64,000 nt of DNA from Firmicutes bacterium ASF500 (GCA_000492175.2 CP097573.1:1-64000); one strand, 5' to 3'; positions 1-8,451 are shown, counted from the stretch's first letter. Notes: a model not told the origin generated them from the letters alone. Numbers and translations: made by a program.

Positions 1-2
1 CC

Positions 3-62
3 CAGGACACCGAGCTTTACACCCTCCTGACCACCAAGCCGGAGGACAAGGCCAATGGGTAA
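3..62 (+). CDS. C-terminal end of an ICE transfer protein (partial)
   Basis: An open frame enters the window at base 3 and ends with TAA at 60-62; its last residues are TKPEDKANG. The next gene starts at 55 inside this frame, so the two overlap by 8 bases and are likely co-translated. In related clostridial elements the gene before the C40 peptidase is the VirB4-like transfer ATPase, which is the best guess here, but only about 19 residues are visible and they carry no diagnostic motif. Confidence 0.4.
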   Translation, partial: QDTELYTLLTTKPEDKANG

Positions 63-1782
63 GGCCCGGCCTTCTGGACACCGTGTCCAGAGGCCCCGCA
101 AATCTGACCACAAATCCAAACTCCACCAGGAAAGCGAACGGGCCCGGCCCTCTGAGCGGCTGCGGCAGGAGGGGAAGAAGCGGAGCGCCCAGGGCCAGAC
201 GCGGGCGGAGCGGAGCGCGGTCAAGGCGGAAAAGGCCAAGCTGCGTATGGGCGCGGCCCAGGAGAAGCTGGCGGCCCAGGCCCCGGTCAAGCCCCCCGGC
301 CCGGTGAAGCGCGGGGCCGGGGCCTTGGGCTGGGGCGTTCACGGCTTCGTCCACGGCAAGGTGTACGAGGTGGAGCATGAGAACGTGGGGACCGAGGGGG
401 CCCACCACTCCGAGCTGGTGGGCGAGGCCGTGGGGCGCTGGGGGACCCGCCGTGTGCGGCAGGCCGTCCGGGACCACCCGGCCAAGGCCGCCGCCCGCGC
501 GGAAAGCCGGTATGTCAAGGCCACGGCGGAGCACCGCTTTCAAACGGAGCTGGAGAAGCACCCGGACCTGGGCAAAAACGCCCTGGCCCGGTTTGCCCAA
601 AAGCAGCGCCAAAAACGGCAGTACACGAAACAGGCGCGGGAGGCCGCCAAGCAGGGGGCCAGTGCCGCCGAGAAAACCGCCGTCTCTGCGGAGAAGCTGG
701 CGGAAAAAGTGGCGGGCTTCGTCAAGCGTCACCCTGGCGGGGTGGTGATTACCCTGGCCTGTCTCCTCCTCCTGTTTACGGTCCAGTCCTGCGCCTCCTC
801 CTTGGTGACGCTGGGCAACGGGATCATCGGGGGGATCGGGGCCAGCACCTACCCCGCCCAGGACGGGGATATGCTGGGGGCTGAGGCCGCCTACTGCGCG
901 TTGGAGGCGGAGCTGCAATACTACCTTGACACCTACACCAGCACCCACGATTACGACGAATACCACTTCGACCTGGACGCCATCGAGCATGACCCCTATG
1001 TGCTGATCTCCATGCTCTCCGCGCTCCACGAGGGGGAGTGGACGCTGGAGGAGGCGCGGGGGACGCTCCAGACCATTTTCGACCGGCAGTATATTTTGAC
1101 GGAGGACGTGGTGACGGAGCGGCGGTATTACATCGAGACGGACACCTGGACCGACAGCGAGGGCAACACCCACACAAGCAGCTACCGCGTGTACTACGAC
1201 TATTACATTTGTACGGTGACGCTGAAAAACGAGGACCTGTCCCACCTGCCCATTTACATCATGAGCGGGGAGCAGCTTTCCCGGTACGCACTCTACATGG
1301 CCGCCCTGGGCAACCGGCCCGACCTGTTCCCCAATTCCGGCTATGTGGACAAGTACATCACCAACCCACCCCAGCCCTACGACGTGCCGGAGCAGTATCT
1401 TTCCGATCCCGACTTTGCCGCCCTACTCACCGAGGCGGAGAAGTACCTGGGCTACCCCTACGTCTGGGGCGGCAGCTCCCCGGCCACGTCCTTTGACTGT
1501 TCCGGCTTCCTGTCCTATGTGCTGAACCAATGCGGCTGGGACGTGGGCCGCCTGGGGGCCCAGGGGCTCTATAACTACTGCACCCCCGTCAGCTCCCCAC
1601 GGCCCGGCGACCTTGTATTTTTCCGCTACACCTACGACGCGCCCAACCCGGACGGCGTGACCCACTGTGGGCTCTATGTGGGAGACGGAATGATGCTGCA
1701 CTGTGGGGACCCGGTGCAATTTACAAGTCTGAATACAAGCTACTGGCAGTCCCATTTTTACGCCTGGGGGCGTTTACCATGA
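55..1782 (+). CDS. C40 (NlpC/P60) peptidoglycan hydrolase of the conjugation apparatus
   Basis: The 575-residue protein has a long basic, coiled N-terminal half, one membrane segment near residues 224-245, an extracytoplasmic linker of about 200 residues and a C-terminal NlpC/P60 domain (about 460-575). The catalytic Cys is C482 in the FDCSG motif and the His is H537 in THCGLYVG. It resembles the CD1108-type wall hydrolase of clostridial conjugative transposons, which opens the peptidoglycan for the transfer channel. The N-terminal basic region is long for the family. Its codons 7-13 lie in the first copy of the 19-bp palindrome (73-91). It is followed 15 bases later by the DUF4315 gene, so it sits in a transfer operon. 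Confidence 0.9.
   Translation: MGKARPSGHRVQRPRKSDHKSKLHQESERARPSERLRQEGKKRSAQGQTRAERSAVKAEKAKLRMGAAQEKLAAQAPVKPPGPVKRGAGALGWGVHGFVHGKVYEVEHENVGTEGAHHSELVGEAVGRWGTRRVRQAVRDHPAKAAARAESRYVKATAEHRFQTELEKHPDLGKNALARFAQKQRQKRQYTKQAREAAKQGASAAEKTAVSAEKLAEKVAGFVKRHPGGVVITLACLLLLFTVQSCASSLVTLGNGIIGGIGASTYPAQDGDMLGAEAAYCALEAELQYYLDTYTSTHDYDEYHFDLDAIEHDPYVLISMLSALHEGEWTLEEARGTLQTIFDRQYILTEDVVTERRYYIETDTWTDSEGNTHTSSYRVYYDYYICTVTLKNEDLSHLPIYIMSGEQLSRYALYMAALGNRPDLFPNSGYVDKYITNPPQPYDVPEQYLSDPDFAALLTEAEKYLGYPYVWGGSSPATSFDCSGFLSYVLNQCGWDVGRLGAQGLYNYCTPVSSPRPGDLVFFRYTYDAPNPDGVTHCGLYVGDGMMLHCGDPVQFTSLNTSYWQSHFYAWGRLP
73..91. repeat. 19-bp ICE palindrome, copy 1
   Basis: TCTGGACACCGTGTCCAGA: nine-base arms around one central base. 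This copy lies in the start of the C40 peptidase gene. Confidence 0.85.
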
Positions 1783-1797
1783 TGAAGGAGGTTTTGA

Positions 1798-2043
1798 ATG
1801 GCAGTCAGCAAGAGCGCGAAAATTTGGGCCGAGATGGAGAAAGTCAAGGCCAAGATCAACGAGCAGCAGGCCCGGCTGAAAGAGCTGGAGCAGAAGCACC
1901 GGGAGGCCGAGAATGAGGAGATCGTGGACATCGTGCGGGGCATGAGCGTGTCCCTGGACGAGCTGCCCGCCCTCCTGCGGCAGCTCCGGGACGGCTCTGG
2001 ACACGGTGTCCAGAAGCCCGGCGAGAGAAAGGAGGAGACATAA
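1798..2043 (+). CDS. DUF4315 family ICE protein
   Basis: This 81-residue, highly charged helical protein (a coiled coil over roughly residues 10-50) matches the DUF4315 family by its KIWAEMEKVKAKI start, the EENEEIVDIVRGMSVSLDEL-like middle and its position between a C40 peptidase and a DUF4366 protein. Function is unknown; family members are found only in conjugative elements. A strong ribosome site (AAGGAGG) precedes the ATG at 1798. Its stop overlaps the next start by one base (TAATG). The second palindrome copy (1996-2014) encodes part of its C-terminus. Confidence 0.85.
   Translation: MAVSKSAKIWAEMEKVKAKINEQQARLKELEQKHREAENEEIVDIVRGMSVSLDELPALLRQLRDGSGHGVQKPGERKEET
1996..2014. repeat. 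19-bp ICE palindrome, copy 2
   Basis: TCTGGACACGGTGTCCAGA, with the same arms as copy 1 and the central base inverted to G. It lies in the 3' end of the DUF4315 gene. Confidence 0.85.
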
Positions 2044-2690
2044 TGAAAAAATCCCGTATGCTGGCGGCGACGCTCTGCGCCGTCCTGATGGTGGGGGTAC
2101 TCACCGTTCCCGCCTACGCGGGCGGAGGCGACGAGGGCGGCGAGTATGTCCCCTGGGTGGGGCTGGAGCCTGTGGACCCCCTGCCCGTGGAGCAGCCCCC
2201 GGACCCCAAGCCGTTCACCCCGGAGGGGACGGGGACGGTGTTGGACAACGCCACGGACCAGGACGGCAAGGAGTTTTTCACCATCACCACGGCGGACGAG
2301 GCGGTTTTTTATCTTGTGATTGACCGGCAGCGTGGGGCGGAGAATGTGTATTTTCTCAACGCTGTCACCGTCTCTGACCTGATGGCCCTGGCGGAGCCTG
2401 GGCAGGAGCCGGAGGCCCCGCCCCCCGTGGTGGAGCCGGACCCGGAGCCCGAACCGGCCCCCGAACCGGAGCCGGAGCCCCAAAAGTCCGGCGGGGCCGG
2501 GATGCTCCTGGCGGCCCTGGCGGTGCTGGCTATCGGCGGCGGGGCCGGGTGGTACTTCAAAATCTACCGCCCCAAGCAGCAGAAAGCAGCGGAGCCGGAG
2601 GAGGATTTTTCCGAGTATGACGAGCCGGAGGACTACGATGACGCGCCCCCCTGGGACGTGGACGACGAGGACGAGGGAGGGGACGAGTGA
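2043..2690 (+). CDS. DUF4366 family surface/membrane protein of the ICE
   Basis: The 215-residue protein has a signal peptide (residues 1-26, ending in PAYA), an exported domain, a Pro-Glu repeat linker (about 125-150), one membrane helix (about 155-175) and a strongly acidic cytoplasmic tail. This layout and its neighbours match the CD1107-type DUF4366 proteins of clostridial conjugative transposons. It probably works at the cell surface with the transfer channel; the biochemical role is not known. Its start overlaps the preceding stop and its own end overlaps the next GTG start, so translation is coupled. Confidence 0.85.
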   Translation: MKKSRMLAATLCAVLMVGVLTVPAYAGGGDEGGEYVPWVGLEPVDPLPVEQPPDPKPFTPEGTGTVLDNATDQDGKEFFTITTADEAVFYLVIDRQRGAENVYFLNAVTVSDLMALAEPGQEPEAPPPVVEPDPEPEPAPEPEPEPQKSGGAGMLLAALAVLAIGGGAGWYFKIYRPKQQKAAEPEEDFSEYDEPEDYDDAPPWDVDDEDEGGDE

Positions 2691-2872
2691 ACTTCACTGA
2701 CAGCCCCTATGAGCCCTTTATGAAGCAGCCCACCTACCACCGGCCCCCGGAGCCCACCCCGGCCCCCAGGGGATCGGAGTGCGAGGGATGCCCCTACTGG
2801 CGGGGCCTGCGGTGTGTGACCTGCTTCCGGGCCTATCTGCGGAGCCGGGCCGGGCCCGGCGAGGGGAGGTGA
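2687..2872 (+). CDS. Small Cys-rich ICE protein
   Basis: This 61-residue protein starts at a GTG that overlaps the preceding TGA (GTGA). It has a Pro-rich N-terminal half and four cysteines in a C-x2-C...C-x2-C arrangement (SECEGCPYW and RCVTCF), which suggests a small metal-binding fold. No family was recognised. The tight overlap and its place in the operon make it credible as a gene; it could also serve only to carry translation to the next gene, which begins 4 bases after its stop. Confidence 0.6.
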   Translation: MNFTDSPYEPFMKQPTYHRPPEPTPAPRGSECEGCPYWRGLRCVTCFRAYLRSRAGPGEGR

Positions 2873-2876
2873 CGGC

Positions 2877-3230
2877 ATGGAGCAGCGGGAGCTCACCCGC
2901 GAGGAGCGGGCGGCGATCCGGGCCCTGGTGGTGAAGTGGTGCGCCAATTATGACCGGGCCGTGGGATGCTTGCCTTTGGACTGTGAGTGCTATATGCTGG
3001 GGAAAACCTGGACGGGGCCCCTGTGCCGGTACTTCCGGGCGGCGGTCCTGCCCCTGGACCCGGTTCTGGAGGCCGCCCTGACCGCCCCCGGACCCGTGGA
3101 GACGCGGACCTGTCCCCTCTGCGGACGGCCCGCCCTCCTGGGCGGGCGGCGGCGCTACTGTTCCACCGCCTGCGCCCAGGCCGCCCATAGGAAACAGCAG
3201 CGGGACCACATGAGGAAAAAGCGGGGCTGA
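2877..3230 (+). CDS. Cysteine-rich VLP domain protein
   Basis: The 117-residue protein contains the VKWCANYDRA...CLPLDCECYML block, which marks the cysteine-rich VLP family. A second C-terminal Cys cluster (CPLCGRP and YCSTACAQAAHR, about residues 80-105) looks like a treble-clef zinc knuckle. The family is confined to clostridial mobile elements and its function is unknown; the zinc-ribbon character and basic tail are compatible with nucleic-acid binding. A GAGGGGAGGTGACGGC stretch supplies the ribosome site. It is the last gene before a strong terminator at 3286-3328. Confidence 0.75.
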   Translation: MEQRELTREERAAIRALVVKWCANYDRAVGCLPLDCECYMLGKTWTGPLCRYFRAAVLPLDPVLEAALTAPGPVETRTCPLCGRPALLGGRRRYCSTACAQAAHRKQQRDHMRKKRG

Positions 3231-3285
3231 CCTGTTGACAATTAGGCCCCCAAAAGTCCAGCGTTTTCAAGGCTTTCCAGACGCC

Positions 3286-3328
3286 AAACAGGGGCGGGGC
3301 GTATCATTTCCCGCCCCGCCCCTGTTTT
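3286..3328 (+). terminator. Strong 16-bp hairpin terminator after the VLP gene
   Basis: Perfect 16-bp arms (3286-3301 and 3312-3327) around a 10-base loop, G/C-rich and ending in TTTT. It separates the transfer genes from the mobilization genes. An outer inverted repeat, TGTTGACA (3233-3240) and TGTCAACA (3339-3346), frames it. Confidence 0.75.
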
Positions 3329-3363
3329 GGCCCCATACTGTCAACATTTTGGAGGAGATCAAT

Positions 3364-3945
3364 ATGGACAAAAATCAAGGCTACGCGATCTTAAAAGTCG
3401 TCATGCTGGAAAATGGCCGGGGCTTCGCCCTGGGCGAGTGCCCCAGAGCGCCGGAGCCCTTTGTGACCTGGGCCTGCTATGACGACGAACACGGCAGGCG
3501 GCAATATGAGTGGGGGCACTACGGCAGCGACCGGGAGGCGCTGGCGCGGGACCTCACGGAGCGGGTGGAGGACTACCAGCAGCAGTTTTCCGTCAAGGTG
3601 GCGTGGGTGGAGGAGCCCGGCCTTTACAAGTATTATTCCACCCAGCGGCCTGTGGACATCGGTACGTTCCCCAAACCGTCCCACAACGCCCCGGACGAGA
3701 TCGTAAACTACGACCAGCGCGTTCCCGTGGAGGGCGGCGCGTTCCTGGCCTGGGGGCATTTGACCTACACGCGGCCCCTGTCGGAAAAGGATATGGCGGA
3801 CTATGAGCTGCGGCCCTCCAAGGACAACCCGGCTGTGGGGAAACGCATGGAGCGGAAACCCTCCATTTCCCGGCAGATGCAGGAGGCGGGGCGGCAGGCC
3901 CCGCCCAGCCACAAAAGGGAGGCCCCGGACCGGGGCGAACGGTAG
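3364..3945 (+). CDS. ICE hypothetical protein upstream of mobC
   Basis: The ATG at 3364 is chosen over upstream starts because GGAGGAG sits directly before it. The 193-residue product begins MDKNQGYAILK and is soluble, mixed alpha/beta, with many aromatic residues (EWGHYGSDREAL, YKYYSTQRPVDIG) and a basic, Pro-rich tail. No catalytic motif or membrane segment is visible and the family was not recognised. Its stop is two bases before the mobC GTG start, so it is in the mobilization operon and may help at the relaxosome. Function remains open. Confidence 0.7.
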   Translation: MDKNQGYAILKVVMLENGRGFALGECPRAPEPFVTWACYDDEHGRRQYEWGHYGSDREALARDLTERVEDYQQQFSVKVAWVEEPGLYKYYSTQRPVDIGTFPKPSHNAPDEIVNYDQRVPVEGGAFLAWGHLTYTRPLSEKDMADYELRPSKDNPAVGKRMERKPSISRQMQEAGRQAPPSHKREAPDRGER

Positions 3946-3947
3946 CC

Positions 3948-4298
3948 GTGGCAGGAAAGAAACGCCGTCGCTCTGTTCATCTTCATGTGATGGTGACGCC
4001 GGAGGAGCAGCGGCAAATCCAGGAGCGCATGACCCAGGTGGGGATTTTGAACATGGGGGCCTATATGCGAAAAATGGCCCTCAACGGCTATGTGCTCCAG
4101 GTGGACCTTTCCCCGGTGCGGGAGCTGGTGTCCCTCCAGCGGCGGTGCGCCAACAATCTCAATCAGGCGGCGCTCCATGTGAACACCTACGGCGGCCTCT
4201 ACCCCAACGAGCTCCAGGCGCTCCAAAAGGACTACGCCGATTTGTGGGGGCCTCTCTCCGAGCTGCTGGAGAAGCTGGCCCAGGTGGTGGCCCTGTGA
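3948..4298 (+). CDS. mobC: MobC-type relaxosome accessory protein
   Basis: The 116-residue protein has a basic N-terminus, a ribbon-helix-helix-like segment (HLHVMVTPEEQRQIQERM), a GAYMRKMALNGY block and the C-terminal RCANNLNQAALHVNTYG motif typical of MobC. MobC proteins bind near oriT and help the relaxase melt and nick it. The GTG start is two bases after the preceding stop. The relaxase follows 87 bases later, and that gap contains the third palindrome copy. Confidence 0.85.
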   Translation: MAGKKRRRSVHLHVMVTPEEQRQIQERMTQVGILNMGAYMRKMALNGYVLQVDLSPVRELVSLQRRCANNLNQAALHVNTYGGLYPNELQALQKDYADLWGPLSELLEKLAQVVAL

Positions 4299-4339
4299 CC
4301 CGTGGGAGCGGCCCTGGCCGCTCCCCGGCTGTCCCCGCC

Positions 4340-4358
4340 TCTGGACACGGTGTCCAGA
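4340..4358. repeat. 19-bp ICE palindrome, copy 3 (between mobC and relaxase)
   Basis: TCTGGACACGGTGTCCAGA. It is intergenic, 28 bases upstream of the relaxase start, so it could influence relaxase expression or be part of a relaxosome site. Confidence 0.85.
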
Positions 4359-4385
4359 GCTGGGGAGAACCGATTTTGAAAGGGG

Positions 4386-5825
4386 GTGCTGTCCCTGGCG
4401 ACGACCCGTCTTATAACCCACCATATCAGCGGGGACAAGTCGATTTTGGCCTCTCTGTCGGACCGCTTCGACTACGGCCAGAACCCGGAAAAGACCCTGG
4501 ACGGGTCCCTGATCCGCTCCTACGAGTGCGACCCCCTCACCGCTGACAGCGAGTTTCTTTTGAGCAAGGCCCGGTACAAAACCATCACGGGCCGGGAGCA
4601 GAAACGGGACGCCGACGTGCTGTGCTATCAGATCCGCCAATCGTTCCCCCCTGGGGAGCTGGACCCGGAGGAGGCGCTGAACATCGGCTATGAGCTGGCA
4701 ATGCGCTGGACCAAGGGGAAGCACGCTTTCTTCGTGGTGTCCCATGCGGACCGCCCCCACCCCCACGTTCACATTTACTACAACTCCACCACCCTGGACT
4801 GTACCCGGAAATACCGGGATTTTTTAGGCTCCGCCCGCGCTCTGCGGCGGCTGTCCGACCGGATATGCCTGGAGCATGACCTGTCCATTATCAAAAATCC
4901 CAGGCTCCATAGCAAGGGGAAATTCCGGCACTACGGCCAATGGCTGGGCGCGGCCCGGCCCCCCTCCTACAAGGAGCAGCTGCGGGGGATCATAGACGGG
5001 GCCCTGGCAGATCGGCCCACCGACTTTGCCGGATTCCTCCAACGGATGGAGGCGGCGGGGGTCCAGGTGAAGCAGGGCCGGGGCGGGGTGATCTCGTTCC
5101 GGCTTCCCAGCCAGGACCGGGCCACCCGTTTCCGGGCCTCCACCCTGGGGGACGGCTACGGCCCGGAGGACGTGGAGGCGGTGATCGACGGGCGGGCCCC
5201 CGTCCGCAAGCCTGCCCAGGGGCGGCCCTGTTCGGCGGCTCCTTGGCGCGTCAATCTGATCATCGACATCCAACAGCGCATGGCCCAGGGCAAGGGCCCA
5301 GGTTACGAGCGGTGGGCGAAAATATACAACCTCAAACAAATGGCCGCCGCCCTCCAGTTTCTCCAGGAGAACGGCCTGACCGACTATGACGCCCTGGCGG
5401 AGCGGACGGCGGAGGTGGTGGACCGGGCCCACGCCCTGGCCGGGGAGCTGCGGGGGGTGGAGGAGCGGCTGGCCTCCACAACAAAACTCATGGGGGCCGT
5501 GGTGGACTACGCCAAGACCCGGCCCGTGTTCGACGGCTACAAGGCCGCCCGGTACAGCAAGAAGTATCTGGCGGAGCATGAGGAGGCCCTGGCCTCCTAT
5601 CGGGCGGCAAAGGCGGCGATTAACGACATTCTGGGCGGGGCCAAGCTCCCCAGGATGGACGCGCTGAAAAAGGAGCGCCGGGAGCTGGCGGAGCGGAAGA
5701 AAAAGCTCTACGCCCAATACCGGGCGGCACAACAGGAAATGCGGGAGGCGGTGGCGGTCAAGGCCAACGTCGATCACCTCCTCGGCCTGTCTGACGGGCG
5801 GGAGAGTAAGGCCCAGGAGCGATAG
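4386..5825 (+). CDS. Relaxase (MobA/VirD2-like, PF03432 type)
   Basis: The 479-residue protein starts at a GTG behind AAAGGGGG; the recognisable family start is ATTRLITHHISG. The relaxase domain spans about residues 1-190 with the metal-binding three-His motif H125-P-H127-V-H129, and the catalytic Tyr is expected in the N-terminal part. Family members nick oriT, stay covalently bound to the 5' end and pilot the strand into the recipient. Residues ~330-470 form a Lys/Arg-rich coiled coil common in clostridial relaxases. It ends the mobilization operon; a 31-base perfect palindrome follows its stop. Confidence 0.9.
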   Translation: MLSLATTRLITHHISGDKSILASLSDRFDYGQNPEKTLDGSLIRSYECDPLTADSEFLLSKARYKTITGREQKRDADVLCYQIRQSFPPGELDPEEALNIGYELAMRWTKGKHAFFVVSHADRPHPHVHIYYNSTTLDCTRKYRDFLGSARALRRLSDRICLEHDLSIIKNPRLHSKGKFRHYGQWLGAARPPSYKEQLRGIIDGALADRPTDFAGFLQRMEAAGVQVKQGRGGVISFRLPSQDRATRFRASTLGDGYGPEDVEAVIDGRAPVRKPAQGRPCSAAPWRVNLIIDIQQRMAQGKGPGYERWAKIYNLKQMAAALQFLQENGLTDYDALAERTAEVVDRAHALAGELRGVEERLASTTKLMGAVVDYAKTRPVFDGYKAARYSKKYLAEHEEALASYRAAKAAINDILGGAKLPRMDALKKERRELAERKKKLYAQYRAAQQEMREAVAVKANVDHLLGLSDGRESKAQER

Positions 5826-5842
5826 CGACGGGGCCGCAGACA

Positions 5843-5873
5843 GAAGCCTCTGGACACCGTGTCCAGAGGCTTC
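5843..5873. repeat. ICE palindrome, copy 4, extended to 15-bp arms
   Basis: Arms GAAGCCTCTGGACAC (5843-5857) and GTGTCCAGAGGCTTC (5859-5873) surround a single C. It lies 18 bases after the relaxase stop. A one-base loop and no T-run make it a poor terminator; a DNA cruciform or dimeric protein site fits better. The rest of 5874-6003 holds only a short TTGGGGT/ACCCCAA hairpin (5882-5898) and no gene. Confidence 0.8.
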
Positions 5874-6003
5874 CGGCGGGTTTGGGGTGCAACCCCAACA
5901 AGCATTTTTGCGGAGCAAAAATGGCAAGTGTGGCTACACTTGCCCTGCTTGCCATTTCGTGCGCTTCCGCTACATGGCGCAAAAAAACGAAGGTCACGCT
6001 TTC

Positions 6004-6360
6004 TTACGCATCCTCCGTTTCTCTGGCTTTCTTAATGCCCTCGGCTGTGGCTTCTATCACGACAAGCTCTTTTTCACTCATAGAATTTAGGAGCACATCA
6101 ATGTGTTTTCTGCAAGAACTTGTCTGCGCCCCTCCGTCCGCATGAATAAACTGGTCAACTGAAATGTCAAACATAGTAATGAGTTTAACAAAAAGGTCAA
6201 AGCTGGGATATTGGCCCTTGTTCTCAATATTCATAATGGTACGGGAGTCACGGTCTACTAATTCCGCAACATAGGCTTGTGTCCAACCCTTTTCTTCTCT
6301 GGCTCTTTTGAGCGCCAGCCCGAGGCCGTGAAAGTCAAACCTTCTTTCATTTTGGTTCAT
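6004..6360 (-). CDS. XRE-family transcriptional regulator
   Basis: The protein of 118 residues (120 if the ATG at 6366 is used) carries an HTH_3 domain near residues 10-65: LGLALKRAREEKGWTQAYVAELVDRDSRTIMNIENKG is diagnostic in pieces such as GWTQAYVAEL. A C-terminal dimerisation segment follows. The ATG at 6360 is preferred because GGGTG lies 8 bases before it; at 6366 the spacing is too short. It is read away from the second regulator at 6546 and the intergenic repeat at 6358-6410 overlaps its start, so it is probably autoregulated and controls ICE genes. It marks the start of a marked drop in GC. Confidence 0.8.
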   Translation of the reverse strand: MNQNERRFDFHGLGLALKRAREEKGWTQAYVAELVDRDSRTIMNIENKGQYPSFDLFVKLITMFDISVDQFIHADGGAQTSSCRKHIDVLLNSMSEKELVVIEATAEGIKKARETEDA

Positions 6361-6410
6361 TCTCATATCACCCTATATCATTCTACATTTCGTGTTAGAT
6401 TATGAGAATG
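6358..6410. promoter_or_regulatory. Perfect inverted repeat between divergent XRE regulators (operator candidate)
   Basis: CATTCTCATA (6358-6367) and TATGAGAATG (6401-6410) are perfect 10-base inverted arms 33 bases apart. One arm covers the start codon of the leftward XRE gene. Long-spaced arms like this suit two dimers of an XRE repressor bridging a divergent promoter; that is inference. Confidence 0.55.
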
Positions 6411-6545
6411 TAATGAAATTTGATGTAAAGTAGTATTTTATTTCGTGTTGCTTGCAAGTTAACTTTTCTGAGTTATAATTAAACAATAGCTCGATTGTCT
6501 ATTATCACGCAGGTATGATAATCTTATAAATAGATGGAGGACAAT

Positions 6546-7596
6546 ATGAAAATTAGTCAGATAATTAAAGAAAAGCGAAAGCACTTGGGGTTAACGCAAG
6601 AAAATATTGCGGAGTATTTGGGTGTTTCAATACCCGCAGTTAGTAAATGGGAGAACGGAACAACTTATCCAGACATTACACTTCTCCCCGGCTTGGCCAG
6701 ATTGTTAAAGACAGATTTGAATACGCTCATGTCCTTTAATGAGGAAATGTCTGAAGTGGAGATCAAAAATGTTGTTATGAAAGTTCAATCCATCATTCAG
6801 GAAGATGGGTTTGAAGATGGTTTTCAATTCGCTTTAGATCAAGTTAGGGCATTTCCAACTTGTGAAAATTTAATTTATTCGTTGGGTGTTTTTTTACAAC
6901 CCTCTTTAGGATTGCAGTCAGTGGAGCATCAAAGTAAATATCGTGAAGAACTTGCTAAACTGTATTTTAGGATACGCAATAGCGAAAATATTGAAATAAA
7001 AAAAGAAGCAATTTCTTTTTTGTTCTATCTGCATTGTGAAAAAGAAGAATATGAAAAAGCTGCCACATTACTAAATGATTATCCCGCTGATACAAAGTTA
7101 ATGATGGCATATCTACATCAACAAAAAAAGGAATATGAACCTGCGTGTGTTTTATTAGAGCATCGAATGTTGGAAATCGCAGTTGAAATGCAATCCATAC
7201 TAATAGCTTTACCCAGGTTTCTTTGTCTGAAAACCGGGGAGACGATGCCGAGGAATTGGCTTGCATCCAAGAACAGTTGGCAAAGCAATTGGCATTTTAG
7301 AATGTACCGCATATACAGCTAAACTTGAATGTGCAATAAATAAAAAAGATGCGGAGTACTGCACAAAAATACTATCTTTACTCTTGCTTCTATGGAGGGA
7401 AAGACGGATATTTCATCGATATTTTATACAAGCATTTGAATTTATCCGATGATAACATGGAAAATCTGCCACGGCAGCTTTATCATCAATGATTGAGCAG
7501 TTAAAATCTGAATTACACGATGAAACATCGTTTTTGAAAGAAAATTCCGAATTTCAATCGCTCTTGCGGAGATACAGAGAATATTTGGAGAGGTAG
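6546..7596 (+). pseudogene. XRE-TPR regulator, frameshifted
   Basis: The intact start (ATG 6546 after ATGGAGG) encodes MKISQIIKEKRKHLGLTQ, an HTH_3 domain of about 65 residues, then helical TPR-like repeats. The frame breaks near 7195: the expected continuation (TNSFTQVSLSENRGDDAEELA) lies in another frame, then shifts again near 7290 (ECTAYTAKLECAINKKDAEY) and again before the final ENSEFQSLLRRYREYLER, which stops at 7596. At least three indels make it non-functional as a full protein, though the N-terminal 215 residues could still be made. AT content is far above the neighbours, which suggests recent import as cargo. Confidence 0.8.
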
Positions 7597-7599
7597 TTT

Positions 7600-8435
7600 A
7601 TGCTTAAATTTATTCAAAATTACAATGGTTGTTTGGGTTGGGTTTTTAGGCGTTTTTTTTGATAACCAGTACCTAACTCTATTCTTCTGTTCGGATTGTG
7701 TGGCTTTGGCAAATGATTTTCTCCCATGCGTAACAACATTCAAAATTAATGTTTCTCGGTCAAAATTTATGGATGCTTGTTGAATATTATTGCACATTTT
7801 AGACATGGCTTTAAGCTCCCGGATAAAACTCATATAAACCGCAAGTACAGTACTCACTCCCGTTTGATGGTGAGTGGTATATTGCAACGGAGGGGTTGAT
7901 AAAGAAACTTCACATTCTTGGTTTCTTCCGTCCCAGCGGTATGCTTATGATTTTTTTATTATGAACAACGAAGAAACCACTTTTTCGGGAGAAGAGAACA
8001 ATTAGAAATTACTTCTGCTTTGCAGAAAATGTTTTGGCTCCGGCAGATGGTGTTGTCATTTCTGCGGTCAGTCACTTTCCAAATACCCCTATTATCGCAG
8101 AGGGACAGGTCGATTGTACCGCATCGGATGTGCGAGGAAACCATATCATTATTCGTCACAGCAAGCATGAATATAGCATGATAGCACATCTCCTTCCAGA
8201 AAGTATCTGTGTGAAAAAAGGAGATAGTGTCAGTAGGGGGCAAGTAATTGCAAAATGCGGAAATAGCGGAAATACAAGTGAACCGCATATTCATTTTCAA
8301 ATTCAATATGGAAAGAGCTTTGCAATATCAGCAGGATTACCAGTCCTCTTTGCTCATATTATTGTTGACGGAAAGAAAACACCGCAAGGATTTATTACAA
8401 ATGGTCATTATGTTAAAAATGATGATTTAATCTAA
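7600..8435 (+). pseudogene. M23 (LytM-type) metallopeptidase, multiply frameshifted
   Basis: A start at 7600 (MLKFIQNYNGCLGWVFRR) follows GAGAGG four bases after the XRE-TPR stop. The frame breaks in a run of eight T, resumes as DNQYLTLFFCSDCVALAND, meets an in-frame TGA, then resumes as YKPQVQYSLPFDGEWYIA, shifts at 7886 to NGGVDKETSHSWFLPSQRYAYDF and again near 8000 to RNYFCFAENVLAPADG. The last frame (to 8435) contains the M23 core: RGNHIIIRHSKHEYSMIAHL and the zinc motif HIHF in SEPHIHFQIQ. An ancestral membrane-anchored M23 peptidase is clear when the frames are pieced together. Four or more lesions make it a relic. Confidence 0.8.
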
Positions 8436-8451
8436 CCTTACATTTAAGATT

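Noticed and set aside
2395..2490. Tandem GAGCCGGA-type repeats as a regulatory array
   Set aside because: They encode the Pro-Glu linker of the DUF4366 protein in frame.
7513..7887. Minus-strand open frame of 124 codons
   Set aside because: The plus strand here encodes the pieces of a decayed M23 peptidase (e.g. YSLPFDGEWYIA, FDNQYLTLFF), which explains the sequence; the minus frame has no family and no ribosome site.
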